Source: Oscheius tipulae
Lineage: Eukaryota > Nematoda > Chromadorea > Rhabditida > Rhabditidae
Direction of reading: 5' to 3'
DNA length: 64,000 bases
Assembly: GCA_037178975.1 (NCBI GenBank)
Contig: JASJZH010000005.1
Span: 5,146,001-5,210,000 of the forward strand
Below the pieces are notes generated by a model. That model searched no databases. It saw only the letters and a program-made list of their open reading frames with translations, and was not told the DNA's origin. Numbering within the stretch: position 1 is the first letter of the stretch; each line of letters starts with the position of its first letter. The translations under genes and the position numbers were made by a program. Shown here piece after piece: positions 59,001-64,000 of the stretch.

Positions 59001-59136
59001 AGCTTTCTTTGATCTTGTGGAAGAAGCTGGAGAGTTGGTGGCGTTTCAGAGGAATTCCGTCGTAGCCCTTCCCTCGCAACTTTGTCAAAAATACACAGAA
59101 GTCCGGGAAGGGCATCTCCCCTGACGGCGAAGCCAT
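56061..59136 (-). CDS. lig-4: DNA ligase IV-like ATP-dependent DNA ligase
   Basis: Joins broken ends in non-homologous end joining (nucleus). Main exons: 59136-58840, 58800-58671, 58628-58543, 58505-58188, 58146-58023, 57939-57693, 57266 onward. The DNA-binding domain starts MASPSGEMPFPDFCVFLTKL. Motif I is FFMEIKFDGEHVLMHKKGN, with Lys as AMP acceptor. Then YKWFTRNGKDYTEHYG, motif III CIIDCELMHYD, motif IIIa VVVFDLLYF, motif IV EEGIAIK and motif V GWFKLK. One BRCT domain follows (KTVCVLPGFDGKHRKQCWSI; WLLRCEEKGEVQSW), ending VPGSFTIE. Oddities: motif I has His where Arg is usual, motif III has Cys for Gly, and the second BRCT and XRCC4-binding linker of vertebrate LIG4 are absent. The ATG directly follows TATTTTCAG. 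Confidence 0.85.
57322..57624 (+). other. Protein-like plus-strand ORF in a ligase IV intron
   Basis: The 426-base ligase IV intron (57267-57692) is ten times longer than its neighbours. On the opposite strand it holds an open frame of protein-like texture (VSKPIVRSNKYEYKKAVNTK, FGIFDNETEELPYGPKMLWD, PKAYLVGEDDMVVDTVIPAR, GYES-stop). No start with context and no family recognised. It may be a captured exon of another gene or a small nested gene. Confidence 0.3.
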
Positions 59137-59396
59137 CTGAAAATACTAAATTGTTCGAACTATTGGTGAGAAGTAGAAGGGAAATCTAACAAAGAAACTG
59201 GTTGAAACGAGAACTGCGAAATTTTGAAATCCCCCGCATAGCTCGTACGCAAAACTGCGTCAATCCTGTGCGTAGTTTTCAGCAAGACGTCATGATTTCG
59301 AATTCCCAGTGCTCTTTTCACTTTGACCTATTTCATTCCATAGCTTTTCTAATTTCTATCCTATTCGTCAGTAAGCAGAATTATTTAGAGCACAAA
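59137..59396. promoter_or_regulatory. Divergent promoter of lig-4 and plrg-1
   Basis: 260 bases separate the two start codons. Both sides end in splice-acceptor-like sequence (TATTTTCAG before the ligase ATG; TTATTTAG nine bases before the PLRG1 ATG), which suggests trans-spliced leaders. Bidirectionality is inferred from geometry. Confidence 0.45.
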
Positions 59397-62300
59397 ATGA
59401 CGGCTGTAGCACCGCCCGTAGATGAAATCAAGGCCGGAGAAGAAGAAGGTGAGGGTTTGATCTAATTTCGCAAACAAAACTTCCAGCCATCACCAAGCCT
59501 GATGCCGCCCAAACACAGCTCCTAAACTATGTTTTTAAGTCGATGAAGCGATCGGCCGATCTTTTCGCCAGCGATTATGCAAATCCGCCAGAGTTATCAG
59601 ATGACAGGTTTGTCGCTAGTTTCTTTTAAAAAAAAATTATATTTCAGCGTAAAATTCATGAAAAACATCAAGAGAAAGTCAGAATATGCTGCAATTATCA
59701 AAAAGAGCGACGAGGCCAAGAGGAAGAAGGAGGCCGAGCATTTAGCCCTACCCGAAGCACCAAAAATGGTGGCTGGAGGCGTCGTGATGAATGGGGATCA
59801 GCCGGCGTTGGCCATTACCGACGGCTCAGGAAAACCTCTCCCGAAACAGGGGTCAGTTGCTTTTTTGCCGGGAAGTATCTCAATTTCACAGACAGTTGAT
59901 GTCCATCCTGCCGGTCGGTCAGAACAAGGACAAGTCCGAGGAGAACACAACCAGAGCCATGCTACCGTCGAAGGCACCTATGATGATGAAGCCGAAGTGG
60001 CATGCGCCTTGGAAGCTGTACAGAGTCATTTCAGGTGCGTTTTACTATTTCTAGGGTTTTTTGTTCCCAGAAACGGACTGCTCTTGGCTTGTAAATAATA
60101 ATTGTTTCAGGTCATACTGGCTGGGTGCGTGCCGTCGACGTCGAGCCTCAGAACAAATGGTTTGCGACAGGAGGAGCCGATCGTATCATCAAGATCTGGG
60201 ACCTCGCCTCTGGTCAGCTGAAACTCTCGCTCACAGGACATATCAGCTCCGTCAGAGCCGTGAAAATCTCCGATAGACATCCGTTCTTATTCAGTGGAGG
60301 AGAAGACAAACAGGTTGGAACTATTCGAACAAAAAACATCATAACATTCAGTTGAAATGCTGGGATTTGGAGACGAACAAGGTCGTTCGCCATTACCACG
60401 GTCATTTGAGTGCAATTCAAGCCCTTGCTGTTCATCCGACTCTGGACATTCTTTTGTCTACTTCTCGCGATTCCACTTGCAGAGTAACTTTTTTTTTGCT
60501 TTAAAAACCACTGACAAAATGCAGGTTTGGGACATGAGAACAAAGGCCCAAGTGCATTGTTTTGCCGGACACACGAACACCGTAGCCGACGTGGTCTGTC
60601 AGTCTGCCGATCCACAAGTCATCACCGCTAGTCATGATTCGACCATCCGACTCTGGGATCTAGCTGCCGGACGCAGCATGTGTACTCTCACCCATCACAA
60701 GAAGTCCGTTCGTGCTCTGGCTCTTCATCCCCGCCTGTTCATGTTCGCCTCTGCCTCTCCCGATAACATCAAGCAATGGAAGTGTCCCAATGGAGAATTC
60801 ATGCAGGTGAGAACCTTTTTCGAGTAATTTTGTTCCAACATCAGGCAAGGAAAACAGTTGGTAGCGTCAAAACTATTCATTTAGACGCAAAACAGCAAAG
60901 TGGTTGAAATGTTGTTTGCTCGGCTTGTGTGAGGGAGATGTCTTGTCGTCGTCCTAGTCAGCGTTGATGAGAGGCTCGCCCATGAGATGACTGAAAGCCT
61001 CGTCCATTTCGTCCAGCATCGTCTGACTGCTGCTCTGTTCGGTCCGTTCCTGGCCGCTCGTGTCGCCTTCCGAGTCGTTCAGAGCATATTCGACCAGCAG
61101 AGCCACCTTGGTCACGTTGGGATTCTTGGCCGCGATGCGCATGGCCTTCTGTTGTCCGAAGATTGCCGTCAGCTTCTTGACGACCTCTTCTTTTGTCTCC
61201 TGGACGAGTTCCGGTTTCGGGGATGGCCGCTCGGTAGTAGGTGTCCAGATCCGGTAGATGGAGTCGGCATTGCCGAGGAAGTTAGGAAGAGGAGGAGCAC
61301 AGTCGGCGAAACGCGGCTCCAGTTTCGAGGCCTCGACTCCCGTTCGCATGTATTCCGGTAGGAAGGGGTCCGAACGTTCTGATCTGTATTTAATTGAAAG
61401 AGACGGAAAAAGGGCTCACTGGTCGACGTATTCCTCGTTTCTCTCCCTCTCGCCGTCTCCCAGTCCCAGCACATCTCTGTAGGTCGTCATGGGTCCTGCC
61501 GAGCTAATGCCGTAGATGTGACTCTCGGGATTGGCACGTCGCATAGCAGCTCTCGTGTAACTGTAGCCCTTGCCGTCAATCGGGTTCGTCTCCGGCGGAC
61601 GAACCTTCGGATGAGAGATCTGGCTCGGTCTCTGTGGCAGCTCGACTTTTGTCAGACAACTCGTCTGACGGAACGTGTTCATGGCTCTGAGGAGCGTGTT
61701 CCATGACACTTGAACGTACACTTTCTCCTCTTTAGACAGGCAAAAACTTACATTGCTCGGGGACGATATTGCAGAGCTTCTGCATCCAAATCTGTTGATC
61801 CTGGAGAGTGAGTTGATGATGGGAGCAGCTGCCCCACTCTCCTCTTTCGGCCAGCGTGCACTCCATCGTGGCCTGGAGACTCGGGCCACTCCGACCCAGA
61901 GGTCCGTCGACTGGGAAGATGATGTCGTTGCCGTTGAAGGAGGGCATAAGAAGACGGCGTTCGATCGTCTTGGCCAAATGAGGACGCTCCTCGACAATGG
62001 TGTGCATTTGGGATCGGGCTACGATACAGCCACCGGCCTCTTCGGCTCGAGTTGCCAGGATCCTGTTCACTTCCGTGTACTTGTCACTACCGAAGCCTGT
62101 AATTAGTTCGTGGGAGCTTTTGAACAGGAGTTGAGTGAGGAATTCTGGTCAAGAATCAAGCAACCATTTACCCGGGGTGAACTCGACGAGATTCATCTTG
62201 AAGAGGGTCATGAGTTCGGACCAGGAGCTGGACTTATCCGCGTAGCTCTTGAAGCAGTAGGGCAGAAGAGCCAGAGCCTGATGTCCGCGCGAAATGAAGT

Positions 62301-63072
62301 ACCACAGAGCGATGGTGACGCCTCGGACATTGAGACGACGATCCTTGTCACATTGACTGTATGCGTAGCCGACCTCGACAGCATTGAGAAAGACAGGACG
62401 AAGGAGTATATGAGGAGTTCTCTCCCTCAGTATGCACGAGTTGTCGTCTCCTCGGGTGGAAAGGATCTAACATTCGATAAAGCTGTGTTCAAACATAAGT
62501 TCTCACCTGTCCATTGTCCCAGTCATAGGCAAGAGAAGTTTCCATGGCGAATTGATGAAAAGTGAACTATTCGCTTTGTTGCTCCTTAAATAGTGGTTTC
62601 TCGTCAAGGCTTTCAATTACTTACAATCTTTTTCAAAGAACTTTTGAAAACTGTTTACAATCCAGAGTTTTTCGCTTTTGCTAGAAAAACAACTTCAGGA
62701 ATTCCAAGTCTCACAGTAAATAAACCTTGCTTATCGCTCATTTTTCAGAATCTGGCCGGGCATAACGCCATCGTCAACTCGCTGGCCTGTAACGAAGACG
62801 GCGTCCTGGTATCCGGTGGCGATAACGGGTCCATGTGCTTCTGGGACTGGCGATCTGGTTTCTGCTTCCAGCGCGTCCAATCCAAACCCCAACCGGGCTC
62901 GATTGACTCGGAGGCCGGCATCTACGCGATGTGTTTCGACAAGACGGGACTGCGTTTGATCACGGCCGAGGCGGACAAGTCGATCAAGATGTACAAGGAG
63001 GACGAAGAGGCCACTGAAGAAACGCATCCGATCGTCTGGAGGCCGGAAATGTTCAGAAAGAAGAATTTCTAA
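59397..63072 (+). CDS. plrg-1: PLRG1/PRL1 spliceosomal WD40 protein
   Basis: Component of the Prp19/CDC5L complex required for spliceosome activation. Eight exons (59397-59448, 59487-59607, 59648-59851, 59892-60034, 60111-60313, 60352-60483, 60525-60806, 62749-63072) give 486 residues (human 514). A divergent N-terminus includes [20 protein letters not shown]. The conserved run into the propeller is [20 protein letters not shown]. Seven WD repeats follow, among them [54 protein letters not shown] and [17 protein letters not shown]. The end is [30 protein letters not shown]. The last intron (60807-62748) is 1.9 kb and contains a complete antisense gene. Confidence 0.95.
60954..62545 (-). CDS. 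NYN-domain protein of the Regnase/RDE-8 family, likely catalytically dead
   Basis: Nested antisense in the last PLRG1 intron. Exons 62545-62507, 62466-62172, 62096-61765, 61727-61420 and 61383-60954 give 467 residues. Similarity to ZC3H12/Regnase NYN nucleases: [38 protein letters not shown], then the very characteristic [20 protein letters not shown] followed by PLGRSGPSL. The four metal-binding aspartates of Regnase (in DGSNVA, YDDRF and NDxYRD) correspond here to N, V/N and S. No CCCH zinc finger is visible. The C-terminal [20 protein letters not shown] region resembles a small helical UBA/CUE-like bundle. The 37-base intron 61766-61728 has a weak donor. In C. elegans RDE-8 and NYN-1/2 act in RNAi; a role here is inference. 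Confidence 0.72.
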
Positions 63073-63215
63073 TGTGATGTCCTCATTGTTATCCATTCTG
63101 TATATGATCTCCTCCAAGTAAACTTGCTATTTTGATCCTTTATTCGTCACAAACGAGGTTTCTCTCCGGTCTATACCTCTCCAGAAAATCTAATAAACAG
63201 CGATTTTTTTTTTCG
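63073..63215. other. Short PLRG1-TANGO6-like intergenic gap
   Basis: Only 143 bases between a stop and the next start on the same strand. Such tight spacing could reflect a nematode operon, but the gap also contains CCAGAAAATCTAATAAACAG, an acceptor-like run before the next ATG. Confidence 0.35.
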
Positions 63216-64000
63216 ATGGCAGAAGAGCTCCAGAGCTTCCTGAAAGTGTTATCGGCAGCGGTCAGCTGCAGCCAATGTCCCGTCACGAGCTCAAAATTCG
63301 ATGTAGTGGCGGAACTGACAAAGGAAATCCAAGCCAGACTCTCTTCTTGCTCAGAAGAATGGGCTCAAAGTATTCAGGAGACTGATGAATGCTCTCCGTC
63401 GACCTCAAGAGGCGCGAACGATCCCCGAGTGCGGTTAGGCCATGTTTTGACCAAGATTTATGAACAGGTATTCGATTTTTGAACAAAAGTTAAGAAATTT
63501 AGTTGTCGAGGTGTTTGAGAAAGCTAAAGGCGGGTGGTAGGGACGAATACACTTTCCTGTCGGTGCAAGAACAGGCTCAGGTCACAGCCACGTTGGAATT
63601 TTACGTTCTGGCTCAACTGCTGCCCTATTTGGATGAAGGTGGGGGTTTTGTTCATTCCTTTCGATGAAAAAGCTGGGAAAGATGTCAACCGCTTGGGAGT
63701 ACCAACCTAGTCCTTCAGGAGTAGGAATTCCGATCAATAAGCGTTCCCAGTATGTCAAAACGTGGTCGCGGATAGATCAAGACCTAGAGTTTCGAAAAAT
63801 ACAGGTATCATTTGGTGTTTGCTGCTCACCATGTCCTCCATTCAGATCCTCCAGTTTCTTTCCACGATCCATGTCCTGATCGAATCGAATGAGACTCTTA
63901 AACTGGCAGCAGTCCGTTCAGTCCTATCAGATGTGATTTCGGCCGAAGAACAACTTATACAGTTCGGAGAGAATGGTCAGGATTGGATCAACAAGCTGCT
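63216..64000 (+). CDS. Possible TANGO6 (TMCO7) homologue, 5' part only
   Basis: Large HEAT-repeat-like protein family implicated in secretory traffic and RNA polymerase assembly. Exons 63216-63467, 63503-63638, 63719-63804 and 63846 to the window edge join in phase. Helical content is evident (MAEELQSFLKVLSAAVSCSQ, then VRLGHVLTKIYEQLSRCLRK). The segment LLPYLDEGVGIPINKRSQYV followed by FRKIQILQFLSTIHVL resembles the N-terminal region of TANGO6, where a conserved VGIP/VGVP motif follows a helical repeat. Identification rests on this one region, so it is tentative. The gene continues beyond the window. Confidence 0.45.

Noticed and set aside
1..64000. CRISPR arrays, bacterial operons, Shine-Dalgarno sites, rRNA genes
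   Set aside because: None seen; the window is spliced eukaryotic nuclear DNA.

Overview
The window is nuclear DNA from a nematode. Genes are split by many very short introns (mostly about 30-60 bases, acceptors of the TTTTCAG type). Several genes have an acceptor-like TTTTCAG directly before or a few bases upstream of the start codon, as expected for spliced-leader trans-splicing. One intron carries a degenerate major sperm protein gene, a family known only from nematodes. The GATA factor, RIM/UNC-10, ALG-type Argonaute and Cys/Pro-rich ground-like protein fit the same assignment. The species cannot be named from the sequence; codon use and base composition do not suggest C. elegans.

Layout, left to right: the 5' end of eIF4A (minus) sits head to head with a PIX-type Rho GEF (plus). 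An ELT-3-like GATA factor (plus, with a 2.7 kb first intron) ends tail to tail with TRAPP subunit 1 (minus). A 3 kb gap leads to a complete ALG-1-type Argonaute (plus). A cytosolic fatty-acid-binding protein (minus) and a small orphan coiled-coil gene (plus) follow. RIM/UNC-10 (minus) spans about 18.9-25.4 kb. After 5.8 kb of purine-rich, apparently gene-free DNA come a small secreted Cys/Pro-rich protein (minus), a syntaxin (plus), ribosomal protein eL8 (minus) and a TPD52-family protein (plus). A long two-domain adenylate kinase gene (plus, 39.2-44.4 kb) carries the sperm-protein pseudogene in its second intron and is followed by decayed copies of its own 3' end. A sparse 45-51 kb stretch with small orphan candidates precedes an otopetrin-type proton channel (plus), which hosts a class-II tRNA in an intron. 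STARD7 (plus) and DNA ligase IV (minus) converge on a 174-bp MITE. PLRG1 (plus) shares a 260-bp divergent promoter with ligase IV, and its last intron contains a complete antisense gene for a Regnase/RDE-8-like NYN protein that lacks the catalytic aspartates. The 5' part of a possible TANGO6 homologue runs off the right edge.

The genes do not form a pathway. They are independent housekeeping, neuronal (RIM, syntaxin) and germline/sperm-related loci. Points most worth a second look: a long-variable-arm tRNA whose canonical fold gives anticodon CTC; a ligase IV with histidine in place of the motif I arginine and a shortened C terminus; a catalytically disarmed NYN protein nested in a splicing-factor gene; and a secreted-peptide-like reading frame overlapping the TPD52 leader. 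Exon borders were placed by eye using splice consensus, reading phase and remembered family alignments, so they are predictions.
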